64,000 bases of DNA, from contig OY855913.1 in assembly GCA_963693305.1 (NCBI GenBank), positions 6,394,701 to 6,458,700 on the forward strand. Reading direction: 5' to 3'. The position numbers were made by a program, and so were the translations under genes. This document shows, in pieces, positions 11,081 through 26,000 of this stretch (within the stretch, counting starts at the first letter, position 1; every line of letters starts with the position of its first letter). The DNA is from Meandrina meandrites. Its lineage: Eukaryota > Cnidaria > Anthozoa > Scleractinia > Meandrinidae. Under the pieces are notes generated by a model. It worked only from the letters and a program-made list of their open reading frames with translations. It had not been told where the DNA came from and did no database searches.

Positions 11081-14000
11081 CTGAAATGACACACACAGTA
11101 CAATTAACCACCATAAAATATAGCACATTGACTTTGATTAAGACTATTGAAGTCAATATAACAGAGGGCCTAAACAAACGTGTTGCACTGGATGTACGCT
11201 TCAATGAAGGAGATCATTAGGTCCAAGTCAGGGTTTGCGTGACTCACGAAGACTGTAACGTGACAGTTAATGCATGTACAGTAAATAGCAAACCAACACA
11301 ACTCAGTGGCTAACTATTGGTAAACTTGAAGTCTGTCTGGCTAAGAAGGCATCTACTATTACTCGATAAACGCTCTCGGAGTGCGCGCGGTTTTCTTGCA
11401 TTATGACCAAAGAGAATGTTTAATAGAACAGCCACTAGGTTATGCTAAAAATATTAAGGGCGATTTACACGGTACGACTTTCTCGCATGCGACAGGCGTA
11501 CGCCAAGATCTACAACAAGAATCGCGCCGTGTAAATCAACCTACCACATTCTTACGGCAGACGCGCGCGCGTGTAAATGGTGCTAAGTCATGTCGTAGGC
11601 CGGTCGTAAGCTTGTCGCACGAGAGAAAGTCGTACCGTGTAAATCGCCCTTTAGACTGCTCGCTCACGATTACTACCGCCAACAATCTCGAGCTCGCAGT
11701 TAAATTGTTGAATAGTCAACCCTCGGAAATGCGCCCAAGTGGCGACCACTCCGAGACAGCAAACGGATCTTTACCGCATGGATTTTTTTCGGGTCCAATT
11801 TTAAACGCCTTTTGAGCAGGACAAGAATTGAGAGCGTAAAGAATCCGTAAAGAGAAGTCTGTTTTTCAAGTTACAACATCTTGATATCGTTTGTGGATCA
11901 CTCTTTGAACAAACCTTCTAAGGCTTCCAGTGGATCTAACGAGACTTCAGGCGGTGAATCTTCAGCCCCACGATGAGCCGTGTGGTTGAGCACGTGATTC
12001 AACAGTGCCACCTTGGTGTGATAGAACAGGAGCCCGCGTGCTTCTCTCAGCAGGGTAGCGGTGCTCAGGTTGTACGAGTCAGCTGCTCGAAGGTCGGTCA
12101 CAGGTAACAGCAGACGCTCCACGTCTGAGTTCAGTGACTTGAGGAAGGCAAAGCGGCTCCTAAGGCTACGGAGGGACACACCTAGGAAACGATACAAAAT
12201 GTAAGGGTATTCAGAGAATATAAATTCCAATCGCGAATATTGTCATGAGAGCGCTGTGATAAAAATTCCATTACACACTGCGGTGTTATTCACAGAATTA
12301 TAAGTTAGAACCCTAGGCAGTATATAGACTTTCTCGAAGTCCGTTTTATGTGCTTTTGGCGGAGCGCAGTCATCGTCGCTCATAAGAGTCGCCTGTGGCA
12401 CGTCTATACAGTATAATAAACACTAGTACTAGTACTAGTCATCCTCACTTCATAATGGGTTCCTGTCATTTGCTAAGTTACAGAATTTACCAGTATTCAG
12501 TGTTGGGTTCCTATGGTCTAGGAAGGAATCTTGCCTTCCACACAACTTGCCATCACGCTTAAAACGGATAACAGTTAGTAGCAAAATAGGTGACATATTT
12601 AGCGTTAACCTTTTTGTCCAAGATAAACTGAGATAACTACTGTTTTGTAAGCTAAGGGTTCCGAAAGGTTTATGGAAACTGTAATCTCACCCTGTAGTTG
12701 ATGAAAGTCTTCGCTTGTGAGATCCACCTCAGAGAGAAGCAGTTCGTCTGGCATCAGACGGGAAGGCGTGGTGGACCAAGCACGACACAGGGTATCCACG
12801 TACAGGACGAGGGCGTGGTCACGAGTCACCGGCCAGTTAGCATGGTCTGATTCCATCTCTGACGGCAGAAAGTATGTACACCTAACAAGAAACCAAGCTC
12901 GCCAGTAAGAACAACGAACGAACGAACGAACGGCGCTGTTGCTAATTTAAGCCTATATGTAACTTATACCGTATGTACCAATTGGAGTAATATAGATTGA
13001 AAATCAAATACAAATGTGAAGTAAAAGGAGATGTCATCCCCAGATTGTCGACTTGGGTAAACAGAAAATACTCAATTCATCTCTACTTTACGCGATTGTT
13101 TAGTGACACTCTCTCTTTCAAACAGTTTGAGTAGTTTCAACTTTTGTCCGAAATTTTATATCCGAAAGTAAAAGGTCCGTAAATTAAAGTTCTCAACGTT
13201 GTGGGCTGGCCATATTTTCTATTTTTCCCTCACCTCTTAAATTGCAAGTCATATCCACAGGCAATAAGCCCTTTCCATATTGATCGAACATCCTGACTGC
13301 CCCTGCTCAACGCCCAGTTTACAAACCCGTTCAGCCCAAGCGCTCTTTCCTCGCTTTCTTCGACAGGGTTTCCGTGATCTCTTAGAAGCTGCGTGACAAG
13401 TTCCACGGTAGACTCTTTTGCGTGACGCACGGCGTTGAAAAATGTTAACAACAAGTTCCCGGGTGTCACGCTGCAAATTTGACCTTTTGTCAATAGTTCT
13501 TTTGATAATGAATCATCGCAGGTTTGATTTGACTTCGTTTCGCTTTCTACATCGCTTTTGCTAAAAAGCCCCAAGTCCTGGCTTGAAACGTCTGGTGATT
13601 GCGATCGTGCCACAGTCTCAGCTAGAGAATCGGTTCCCTCTGGCGCATTCTCGTTGCCCTGTTTAGCAGGGTCAACAGGCTGTGAATCTGAAGGTGCATT
13701 TGATAGAGTTACTTCAGTTCCACTACTTATATCGACTGGTTTAAATTCTTTGACATTCGATGCATCGCTGTTTGAGACAAGTGCGCAACTTGAGAAAATT
13801 TCAGACAGCGCCTCTCTGGCTGATTCAGATACCGCCTTCACATCTTCGCCATTGAACAGTCTCGCGTTCAAAAACTCGTCGAATACAGCGAAAGCGTTAA
13901 GCTCGTTGGTTCCTTCCATGAGGAGTTCGGAGTTAACTTTCGCCACACCAACGCTAGAGTCTGCCGAAGATTGATCCTTAAGAGTCTTACTGGAAGCAAT

Positions 14001-17000
14001 AGCCTGACACACAAGCTCAAGTTGACTTGCACTCTTCAACTCTACTACTGCATAACCCAGGATTCTCTCGGGCTTATCTCGCTGGGCACTGGGCAAGAGC
14101 TCAGTCATTGACTTTACTCTAGAATCCACTCCCTCGCTTTCTGTTTCCTCAGCGGTGACGCGTGGCTCAACCTCTGGAATGTAAACGTTGCTGTCGTAAA
14201 TACCGCCGCTTGGTCTGCAAGCTTTCTTTATTGCGTCCACAGCTTCTTTCTTACTTAGAGTCGTAGCAATGTTAGTGATGACTAGAAGTCGATGAAGAGC
14301 GGTACTTTTGGTTGAAATCACTGCTGCCAAGCTGTCGGAAAGCTCTAATGATCCACGCGGATCTCCATGAATGAGATTCCGCAGAAGCAGCGTGGTGCTC
14401 ACGATTTTATCAAACCAAGGCATACTCTCTGTAGGGGAGGTGACACCGTGCCCGAAACCACGTTTACGGCGCCGCACGCTGCCGCGTCTTTCACTCGCCT
14501 TGATCTTAGGAGACGGTGGACCAGAAGACGCCGCCGCGGTCTCGGTGGATGAGGAAGGGACAATGGATTCCGTCTCAAAGTTAAACATGTTCCCTGCACT
14601 GGTTGGCGGCGCAGACCTCACTACATTGTCAGTTGAATCTGAACTGACTGCAGCCTAGCGGAGAGAGAAAGAAAGCAAGGTTTTAGTAACCGTGTAACGA
14701 TAACCATAATGCAGATCAGAATTAGTTGGGACACTTGTCAAAAGGGCAAAACGTGTTCTTATCCATACCCTTGGTGCATCCCTTTAGCCCCCTGGCCCTC
14801 CTCTATTTGATCCCCCCCCCCCCACTTCTCCTCTCCATGCATTTGCTTGTTTGTAACGTGCGTGCGAAGGGAGAAAGTCAACACTGCTTGGGGGAAAGGG
14901 GTCCCCAACACTTTTCAAGACCAAACGTTGTTTTACTAGATGGTTGCCTTTCTGAATGTTCATCTACTCAAATAGTTTGTTAAAATTCTTCCTTTATTTT
15001 TAAGAAACATCTCCGTGGTCTAGAATTCGAGATCCTTGAAGTTTAATTAGATGGTCTTACGAGGAAACCTTGTTTACCAGTTATGACCGAATGGCAGATG
15101 CAACTTGCATACCTCACACGCATTTCTGTTTTGACCATCGCTAAACAGTTTCTTTTTTCCAAGTTAAGTAACCAAGAATTCACCAAATGTTTTCACTTCA
15201 CGTCACCGCGGTGCTAAAAAGCACTTATTTTACGGCAAATATCATTCCATACTTGCCTGTAACGCCTCCCGTACTTCCTTAAGTGACAATCCCCTGCCTG
15301 ATTTGCCTCGGCTGGGGCAGACTTCATTTGCTGCTGAAACAAGCCCAAGAAGAGCCTGCAAATAAGACGAAAACTCGCTGTGCTCAAAATTACAGTTGAG
15401 AATGAAATCCAGCGCGGCTGTATTGGTGGCCGAAAGTTCCTTTTCAAGCAGCTTTTGCAGCTCAGTTCGCAGGGGAGCCAATCGTAATAACACCAAGTCT
15501 AACGTGCCCAGGTGATCGGCAGAATGAGGTTGGTTGCCCTGTGTCTCCACATGGTGGCAAGCTTTGAGCAGCTGTGCTAAGAGATGGTAGATAATCTCCT
15601 TGATGACTGCGGGCAAGTCTGACCTCAACAGGAACGCGCTGAGGGCATCTATCAAGTTAAGCACGACTGTTCTCCGAATCAAAGCTTTTCTCTGCTCAGC
15701 GGCGTCTTCCGCGTTTTCAACAGCTCTGCTCTCCGTATCTTTTGAAACCTCCGCGGCGTTTTCCAAGTAGAATGAAACGAACTCTTCAACAAACACAAGC
15801 GAAAGGAAGAATTCTGCCGGGAAGGCGTTCAAGTGGATCATAAGGCCCTCTGTTGCCGTGCTAGTGAAGTGTAAATGCAGACGATTGCACGGAAGGATCA
15901 TGTCTGGATACAGGTTGACTCGGCCTGATGCTGAGGTGTTAGGGTCGGGTGAATTGGGATACTGAACAACTTTGTACCGAGCGACTTGCCCATTCTTGTT
16001 TAGCTTCTGGTTTCCATGGTAACATGAAATTGACACACACGGAGAACGAGGATTGGCCACGCCACTGGAAAAAAAATAAACCCGTAACGCTCAATTAATC
16101 GTTGGAACGCTGCTTTTTGTCTTGTCATACACTTAACTTCTTGTCAAAGAATGGATACTTGAAATGCTACACAGATAAGAACTCTGGATGGTAATTTAAA
16201 GAAATTCGAAACCGTGATCTTTGCCATGCTCGTGTGGCGTCAATGTTGTTGACGTTTTATGTCCTACGGCGACTCAATTATAGGAAGCAAAGCCTCTGTT
16301 ACTTGCTGAGCGGAACAAACTACATTATTTTTCATATTCATAGCTTTTATATGATAACATTCCATTAAAATAAATAAATACAATTTCGTTCACGTACCCA
16401 GCGCTAAGACATCCGGGATCTTCCCTGCACGAGACCACTGTTACAGCGGCGCCAGGGAATGACACCTCCTCGTCTTGTTTTCCTACACTAACAGACACTT
16501 CCCGATGGTCTCCCCCCAGGGGAGCGTCTTTCAACACCTGGCAAACTGTATTCACTATCCTTAACATTTCTTCCTCGTCCAGGTCGAACGCCAGCGATAG
16601 AAGCTTACGAACCTCAGCAGGTAGGCGGGCGGGTTCACTGAAGAATATCGCACTTGGCTGCAAAGTGTTGGCCGTGAGGCAGTGACGGGGGTCTGGGGCT
16701 GAGTGGGGTGACGTCATGATGATGGTGCCGTCAGTCTGGGGATCAGCCAATAGTTGGGTGGCAAGAGTTTGCAGGAGGGACAGGATATCTGCAAGTTAAC
16801 AGTATTCAAGTTAATACGTGTCACATCTGATTGAGGCAGTTAATGCCTCCAATACAATCAATAGGCCATTTCCGAGATGCCCTTTGCCTCATTTTCAAAA
16901 CGACTCAAGTGAAAATGAGTTTGATTTGAATGAAAATGGACTCCCAGAGAAACTCATTTTCATATGAATGGTTTCGCACGAAGACTCGTTTTGACACAGA

Positions 17001-20000
17001 GGTAAAAGGTGACTCGGGAATGGACCATTGCCTACGTTATCTCCCACTATGTGTATGGGCTATGTGTAAACCTGGCTGACAAGGTCTCGCCTTTTGGCAA
17101 TCCAAAGGACGTTTCGGCTTATCCTAAAGTACTAATCACTTATATATGCTCGCTTATGTTGTTACGCGTGATTTCAACAATGTCAGCTCGTGACTATCAT
17201 TATTGCATATTTGTCACGGTAAGTTGAGCTAGATTTTCATTTGTGATGTATAAACTGAGTTACCTTCAAATCGAGGGAACCGCGAGATAGAAGTTTACTT
17301 AGGTTAATAAAATGCTAGAAGAGGTACCCTGCTAGTAGAGTCTCTTCGACCTTGAGAGGTAATAGAGAGGTAAGGAACCAGGATGGTTGAAATTGAGATG
17401 GAGTGGAAATGACAAACTTGAAAAACTAAGGCCAACTTTTTGAAGATGCGTCATATATCACACAGCTTCTTTAAGCTGGCACGAAGCGCGGGAAAAAGTG
17501 TGTGAGCGAGTCACTATTGGTTTTGATCTTACTTCTGACTGGTCGACAAAGTAGCGCGAGTTTTTTAACTTATCACCAAGTGTAGTAATTCAAAACCAAA
17601 GCAAACGCGAATTTCTTTCGACACTCAAGCGAAAATCCCTCTGTAGATTTACACCAAGCCTTAACTTGACACGGAGACCAAAGACACCTTTACCGTTAGA
17701 TTAACCCAGTTATTTCAGTTACCTGTTATTTGGTTATCACTCTCCGCCTGTTTTGTAAGCAGCTTGGAATGTGCCTCTCTACAGTACATCCGGGTCAGAC
17801 AAGCCTCGTTTCTGAGAAGTTCACAGTAAATGCCCGCGCGCGTGCGGTCCTCGCTACAAAGAGCCAGTGATGACGAGCGCGCAAGTCCAGCGGTCGGCCG
17901 TTCCAAGGCACTGATTGGATACCAGAATCTCATAAGCGTGCCTTCTTCTCGGTTGTATGTCTCTACTTCTGCTAAACCTTGAGGCTGTATAAATAGAAAA
18001 AGAAGTATTAGACAGAGCACTGACGAATTGTCTACCCAAAATTTGAACCTTTTTCTCTCAGGATGAAAGCCAAGCGCACCTAATTTTATAAAAAGATATT
18101 CTTAGTTTTAACCATGTTATGTTCATTTAAAATTATTCGTTTCCTATGTTTCAGTAGCATGCCTGCAAACTAGCTATTTTGAAGCTAAGTGCATGACCAC
18201 TATAAACAACATTTACATTTTACACCTTTTTACTGACCAGACTTGAATAAAACCTTGCAATAACGTCTAATTTTACTGAATCGGAACCAAATTCAGCCAC
18301 GTTCTTATATAACGTGATAAATATTTGCATTAAATGGAAACTCGGAAAAAATCCGAGCTCCAGATGGGACTTGAACCCGCGACCCTTCCGTGATCTAGTC
18401 GGATGCTGTAACCGCTGAGCTACTGGAGACTCTATGGTGGGCAAGGGTCAAAATGTAGGTCTTGACTAGAACCACATCACGCAGTCACAAAGTCAAATCG
18501 GGACAGATACATATGACTCATCACTGCATCACGCAGTCACATTAGAGCATAGACTAAGTATAGAGATTGTCCAGTTCACCCCGGCGTCAGGTTAGAATTT
18601 AAATAAGTAAAACGCATCCTGATGGATCTTGGTTAATTAGACCCGATTGCCAGTAACTTTGGTTTTGTGCATAGAAACATGCGCGCAATGGTGATCGTGT
18701 TTTTTCTGTTGCTGCACCAAGATTTTCGAACGATATTCCGGATAGCATAAAATGCAGTGAAGATCTTTCTTCTTTTAAGGTGGCTCATAACAGTTTAGTC
18801 AGAATTAGACATGCCTGTTTTAGGTGTTCTATCGCAGCTATACCAATAATTTTTAAAAAAATCTTTTAGTACAGACTTGTACAAGTTTTACCAATGAACA
18901 AATTGATGTCATTGTGACGTCAAAAATCGTTGCCATGGCAACGTCATATGAGGTCAAAGATACCCTATTTTGGACCTTTTGAGGCAAATAACTCAAAAAC
19001 TACTCGGTGAAAGTTCTTGTTTTTGATATATTTTTATCCAACTGACAAAAGAAAAATTTTTGCAAATTTTTAAAAAAATCTGTAGGTAGGATTCGAAGCT
19101 ACGTCATTTTTTCACGAATTTAAGGTGGCTCTGAACCCTACCTACATAATTTTTTTAAACATTGTTAAATTGCTTGTTTTGCTCAGTAGGCAAACATATA
19201 TGAAAAACAAAAACTTTCACCGTCTAGTTTTTAAGTTATTAGCCTCAAACGGTAGAAAATAAGGTATCTTTGACCTCATATGACGTTGCCATGGCAACGA
19301 ATTTTGACGTCATAGCAACTGAAATTTGTTCATTGGTAAAACCTTTACAAAGTTGTATTAAAAGTTTAACCTCGACGTTATTGGTGTAGCTGCAATAGAA
19401 TACCAAAGACCGGAATATCTAAACCCCTTCGAGCCACCTTAAGAACCGTTCTCTGAGAAAGTGAAGCAAACTTGGAAATGAAAATTTTTAAGCCCCCTTC
19501 ATTTTTTGTGTGGAGGTAGGCTACCTGGGGGGATGAACAAAAACGACCATATTTTGATTGGCAGATGTGTTGTTTCCATGGTAACCGCACTTGGTCACGC
19601 AAGCCTCAGGTTCATGTTTTGAGCTAAAATTTCACTCTCAAAAAGTAAAAATATACGAGGCTAGTTCTCGGGTAAATGTAAACCAAATCAAATGAAATTC
19701 CAGCAGAAAGTAGAGTCATTCTTCTAGTTTATAAAAATTATTATAAAAGTATTTTGAGGTTTATGAACAAGGAAAAATTTGACGCTGTGTAATAAAGCCT
19801 GTCGGCCATTTCGACAAGCGGCAAAATCAAGCAAAACCAATTTCGCTATTTTTCCCAAAGTACTCACTTTCTTGAAACCAAATTAGCAGCAGAGCTAATA
19901 TGGATAAGGTAGTTTCGAAATATCATAACATCTTTTTGGGGAACGTTATATTTTGTCCATAGGCATTCAAGACATACAAGGCAAATTGCAACAAATTGCA

Positions 20001-23000
20001 AGATTGGCCATTTTGAGGGCCTCGCTATTTGGCCTAAAAAGGCTTAAGAGAGATGAATTCAGCTTGAAAATAATTTTATATCACCTGGTCTGTTACGTAA
20101 ATGTGATTAATAACGTTTTGGTTGGCGAATTTGGTGAAATTTAAATTAATACAAAAGCCTACCTTGCAAGTTTTGCCAATTTCTTGACCAAATTAAGCAC
20201 AGACACTAGCAGAAAGGCCAAATCTAACAGTTTCCCACATCAAAATCCATTTTCCTGCGTTTCAGACCACAAATGATGATACATTAATCCGCATACTTGA
20301 TAAACAACAGTTCGCCGCCATGTCAAAACACATCCGTAACTTTGTGATTTCTTCCGTCGAGTGCCAAACCTCTTCAGTACAATTCATCCGGAAAGGTGGA
20401 TAAATGAACACTGCATTAAGCAAATGCATGCCTGTGAACATTACAGAGTAATGTCAGTGATGCATTTGGCAGAAATCGAGTCGCCCGTTCGAAAGTCAGA
20501 ATGTTGAATAAACGAACACACCGGAAGTTCGGGAGACGCGACTGCTGACCGGATGTAACACAATACAAATGGTGTAGGTGTAAATTCTTTTAGGACATCT
20601 CATGGTTCTTTTGGTATTAAAGGTGGAAGGTTTTACGATGATAATGCAACATCAAAAATATAACTACTAGGTATATTCGTACCACAGAAGTTTTTAAAAG
20701 TTTCATTTTACCGGCGATGAGTGTTTTCTGCATCTTTCGCAGGCACAGCATAGCATCGGTCAGAAACAGGCAGATTTCACATCACCGTAAGTGTCCTCGT
20801 CAAATAAAGGCTACGCCGTTATATGTGGCTAAATCCCAAACAACAACAATAATAATATAAAAAAACTCGTCTGTGCAGGATAGAATACGCATCGCATTTA
20901 ACCTTAACGATTTTCCATTACGGCTGCTCCTCATAGCTAATAGAATGGGGGGGGGGGGGGGGGGGGGGGGGAATGAGTTAAATCGTGTTAACCCCAGGTG
21001 TGTACAACCACTGGGTGGGCACCCTTCAAATTATTAGCTTGGTGTTTGCCGCTGGGACACTGAGACGTGCTACCCATAGAAAGTCTGGAAAGTGAAGCTA
21101 GGTCGACAACCTCGAAGATTGTACACCGGAAATGCGAGTATAATCAATACTGCTGACCGGATGCACTTTGAAAATGTAGTTTTTCCTTGGTTATTAGCTT
21201 AGTGTTTGCCGCTGGGACACTGAGACGTGCTTCTTTGGGATTAATATCAAAAAATCCTAGTAAAAATGTTTCCGCAGATTTTCATCAGTGCCTTGACGTT
21301 AACAGGCTCACAAAAAGCGCAACACCCAGTGTGAGAATGCAAATAAGAATGAATAGCTAAATAATGGAAAACGCCATTTTTTCTTTATTTAATAACCAGC
21401 ACGTAAAAGAATCAGATCCATCTCGTCACGGACTTCATCATGTTTGCACGTGCCTGATATACCGTAAAATTCCGGTTATAAGCCCTGGGCTTAAACAACT
21501 TCGTAAGGGGTTTTGGGTGGGCTTATCAACGTTGGGGCTTATATCCGGGGGGAAACTTATTGGCGGAATAAAAAAAACTTTTCAAAACGAGCCACCGCAG
21601 TGTTGATTGAAATACGTTTTTATGTTAAAAAGTCATAATAAAGCAACATTTAGCCCTGTTTGAGTACTGTCATCTAACAGAGGGGGGCTTATTTCCAAGG
21701 GGGGGGGGGGGGGGGGCTTATAACCGGATGTATTTTTTGTTTCCAGGTAGAAGGGCCTATAACCTGGGAGGGAGGGGGGCTTATAACCAAAATCTTACGG
21801 TATCCTTGTTACATTCGGTGAGTGTTACATTATTTTCAGTGCACTCAGGAACCTCCCCTTTGTGATTTGAAAATGAAAAAACTTTTCATGCTGATCATTT
21901 CGTCTTGACCACTCTATTTACCTGCACTTCGCGCTGTGCAATTTCCTTTAAAAAAATCATCAACCTGTAGAATAAAAATCTTACTTCGTAATTTCTGATG
22001 TACATGCTAGAGAGATCGGAACATGCCCTGTACCATTTATATCGAAAAAAAAAATACAATGTATAAGCAACAAAACAAACCCAGGAACAATTGCAGTCAA
22101 CTCTCGCCTTTCGGACACGTCATAGAGGTTTGAATGGAAATGACTCCCGCTTACAGATTATCGCTATTACGGAATTACGGACACTTTTGTCATAGTCTGT
22201 ATTTTTCAAGATATGTTAATGACACTATTTTTTCTCACACCCCGCTCTAACGAGAGTTGTCTGTATAAGATTGTGTAATAAAAAAAACATCAAAGTGCAT
22301 TTCCAATATTATGAGTTCTTTTGTACTCATCATTGTAAAAAAAGTTAAATTACCAGATTCAAACTTTGCAAAATACAGCGAAAAAAGGTGTCAAATAAGT
22401 TGCTTTCTCGAAAGCCGCAAAACCAAGGAAAAACTACATTTTCAAAGTGCATCCGGTCAGCAGTCTTGATTATACTCGCATTTCCGGTGTACAATCTTCG
22501 AGATTGTCGACTTTCTATGCGTAGCGCGTCTCAGTGTCCCAGCGGTAAACACCAAGCTAATAATTTGAAGGGTGCCCACCCAGTGGTTGTACACACCTGG
22601 GGTTAACACGATTTAACTCATTCCCCCCCCCCCCCCCCCCCCCCCCATTCTATTAGATATGAGGAGAAGCCGTAATGGAAAATCGTTAAGGTTAAATGCG
22701 ATGCGTATTCTATCCTGCACAGACGAGTTTTTTTATATTATTATTGTTGTTGTTTGGGATTTAGCCACATATAACGGCGTAGCCTTTATTTGACGAGGAC
22801 AATTACGGTGATGTGAAATCTGCCTGTTTCTGACCGATGCTATGCTGTGCCTGCGAAAGATGCAGAAAACACTCATCGCCGGTAAAATGAAACTTTTAAA
22901 AACTTCTGTGGTACGAATATACCTAGTAGTTATATTTTTGATGTTGCATTATCATCGTAAAACCTTCCACCTTTAATACCAAAAGAACCATGAGATGTCC

Positions 23001-26000
23001 TAAAAGAATTTACACCTACACCATTTGTATTGTGTTACATCCGGTCAGCAGTCGCGTCTCCCGAACTTCCGGTGTGTTCGTTTATTCAACATTCTGACTT
23101 TCGAACGGGCGACTCGATTTCTGCCAAATGCATCACTGACATTACTCTGTAATGTTCACAGGCATGCATTTGCTTAATGCAGTGTTCATTTATCTACCTT
23201 TCCGGATGAATTGTACTGAAGAGGTTTAGCACTCGACGGAAGAAATCACAAAGTTACGGATGTGTTTTGACATGGCGGCGAACTGTTGTTTATCAAGTAT
23301 GCGGATTAATGTATCATCATTTGTGGTCTGAAACGCAGGAAAATGGATTTTGATGTGGGAAACTGTTAGATTTGGCCTTTCTGCTAGTGTCTGTGCTTAA
23401 TTTGGTCAAGAAATTGGAGGGAGCAAAGGCGAGTCTCAGACAACAAATCGTCTTGAAGAAATTGCCAAAACTTGCAAGGTAGGCTTTTGTATTAATTTAA
23501 ATTTCACCAAATTCGCCAATCAAAACGTTATTAATCACATTTACGTAACAGACCAGGTGATATAAAATTATTTTCAAGCTGAATTCATCTCTCTTAAGCC
23601 TTTTTAGGCCAAATAGCGAGGCCCTCGAAATGGCCAATCTTGCAATTTGTTGCAATTTGCCTTGTATGTCTTGAATGCCTATGGACAAAATATAACGTTC
23701 CCCAAAAAGATGTTATGATATTTCGAAACTACATTATCCATATTAGCTCTGCTGCTAATTTGGTTTCAAGAAAGTGAGTACTTTGGGAAAAATAGCGAAA
23801 TTGGTTTTGCTTGATTTTGCCGCTTGTCGAAATGGCCGACAGGCTTTATTACACAGCGTCAATTTTTTCCTTGTTCATAAACCTCAAAATACTTTTACAA
23901 TAATTTTTATAAACTAGAAGAATGACTCTACTTTCTGTTGGAATTTCATTTGATTTGGTTTACATTTACCCGAGAACTAGCCTCGTATATTTTTACTTTT
24001 TGAGAGTGAAATTTTAGCTCAAAACATGAACCTGAGGCTTGCGTGACCAAGTGCGGTTACCATGGAAACAATACATCTGCCAATCAAAATATGGTCGTTT
24101 TTGTTCATCCCCCCAGGTAGCCTACCTCCACACAAAAAATGAAGGGGGGTTAAAAATTTTCATTTCCAAGTTTGCTTCACTTTCTCAGAGAACGGTTCTT
24201 AAGCGTAATCTGAAAACTTACCTTTTTAAGCGTTATTTTAATGAGTAGTTGTTTAATTTTTCCCAGTCCTAGAGCTTTTGGATAGCGCGCTATAAAAATT
24301 GTATTATTATTATTACTAATGGGCGCGCGACAAATCTAGCAGTTACTGTAAACATTGCCACGTACCAAAACTGTCAGTCTAGATCTGTTAGTCAAGCCCG
24401 CGAATGGTGGTGGAACGGGCTAAAAATAAACGCACGAAATCTCTCTCGTTTTCTCGATCACGCATCTATCTTGAAACCAACAAACCAAAATCCAAATCTG
24501 CCTTGTTCAAGTGACTTCATTCAGGAGGCTCATGGTTCGCAAGCCTTCGCCATCAGATCCCCGATTGAATTGGAATGGAAATTAATGTTAAAACATTACA
24601 AAAAAGAAATTATAAATACAAAAGAGTACTTCACGAAGGTGGAACACACCAAAGGGAATAACAAACCAAAAAGGAACAAGGATGGATAAGATTTAGGGGA
24701 ATTTTGACGAATTAACAAACTCGTACTGAATTTCTTCCCAGTTGGTAAGAATCAGGAGTGAGAAGAGCAAACGAGGGAAAGGGCAAGTAATTCACTGGAG
24801 CGAAAAGAGCCAGTAAGGAGGTCTGACGTCGAAGATAGAACTGGAGTATAATGAGGAAGGGCAAAGGGCAGCACTGCGTTTTAGCTTTGGAGTGGAGGCA
24901 GGGCGGGAATACTTCAGTACAGCTCAAATATAAGCAACCTACATAGCATAGTATTAAGAAATTATGTACAGTATTATGCAATCAAAGGAATGTATCAACT
25001 AAGAGAATGCAGCATTACTCTTGCCAACAATATTTTATTTTCTTTTTACGTTAGAAAAGACAAAATATTATAATTTTAGGGTCATTCGTGGAAATAGAGT
25101 ACGGAATTGTTACATCAAATTAGTCTCTATTTACATGAGAGCTCATCCAAAATGTGTGACTCCTCCGTAGCAAACTTTACAACTGATAAGTTTTGTCCGC
25201 GTCATTGTCCGCGCCAGCAGAGGCCGGTTCCGTTCCTGGCTGTCCTTCGCGGCTTTTCTTGAAGTTCTTGAGCAATTCGTAGAAATCCAAAGGTTTGAAA
25301 ATGTCCAGGTACAGAAGCTGCTGCTTCCTCAAGGGAAGTTTTGCCATCGTTTCTCGCAAGTGTTCCGGAAAGCAAGGCTCAAAGTTGAATTCAGCAATGT
25401 CGCCTTCGCTGCCGCTCTTTGCCATAGCTAGCCTTTTGAGTTTTGGGAGTATGTGTTTAACTGCTTAAGGACAAGTAGCTCTGCAATCTCAGTGAACAGC
25501 ACTATATCTTCGGTTTTATCGTACTCACTTCTTGACCTTTACTTATAGCAGGCTGAGGCCGACTGTTATTTGGGGCATTGGCAAAGCCCTTATCTGCCTT
25601 TGTGTCAGGAAACCTTCTAAAATAGTCCACTCATCCCTTTATGGATGAATCACGCAAAACTATTCACGCCAGGACGTGTTTGTTTTTGCACGTTTCCATG
25701 TATGGCTGTATTAGGCCAAAACTTCCACGACCAATCTTACAATTTTAGACACCTTTGTTTTTTAATTTCATGCTGTTTTCGATCTTTTTTCACGTTCCCA
25801 TCAATATATGGCTAAATGAACAACAAAAAATTAAGTTTCAAATAAACTCGTTTGTTCTAATAATCAACTTTCGTGTTTGTACATTACAAGCATTAACAAC
25901 TTGAAAAACTTTTAATTTTCTATTGGTTGATCTGCCTCGCCTAATTACTTCATTACTGTAAAAACAAGCCGACTCTTTATTTTAATACTTGTTTTTTAAT

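Noticed and set aside
11381..11815. 144-codon plus-strand ORF
   Set aside because: It lies over a palindromic MITE in a HECTD4 intron, with no recognisable protein.
18358..18428. Functional tRNA gene
   Set aside because: The boxes are present but the D and T stems mispair, so I call it tRNA-like only.
20946..20971. G and C homopolymer runs (also at 22623, 41009, 51180, 51613, 52957, 58541)
   Set aside because: These are simple-sequence tracts within or next to repeats. Lengths are unreliable and no quadruplex claim is made.
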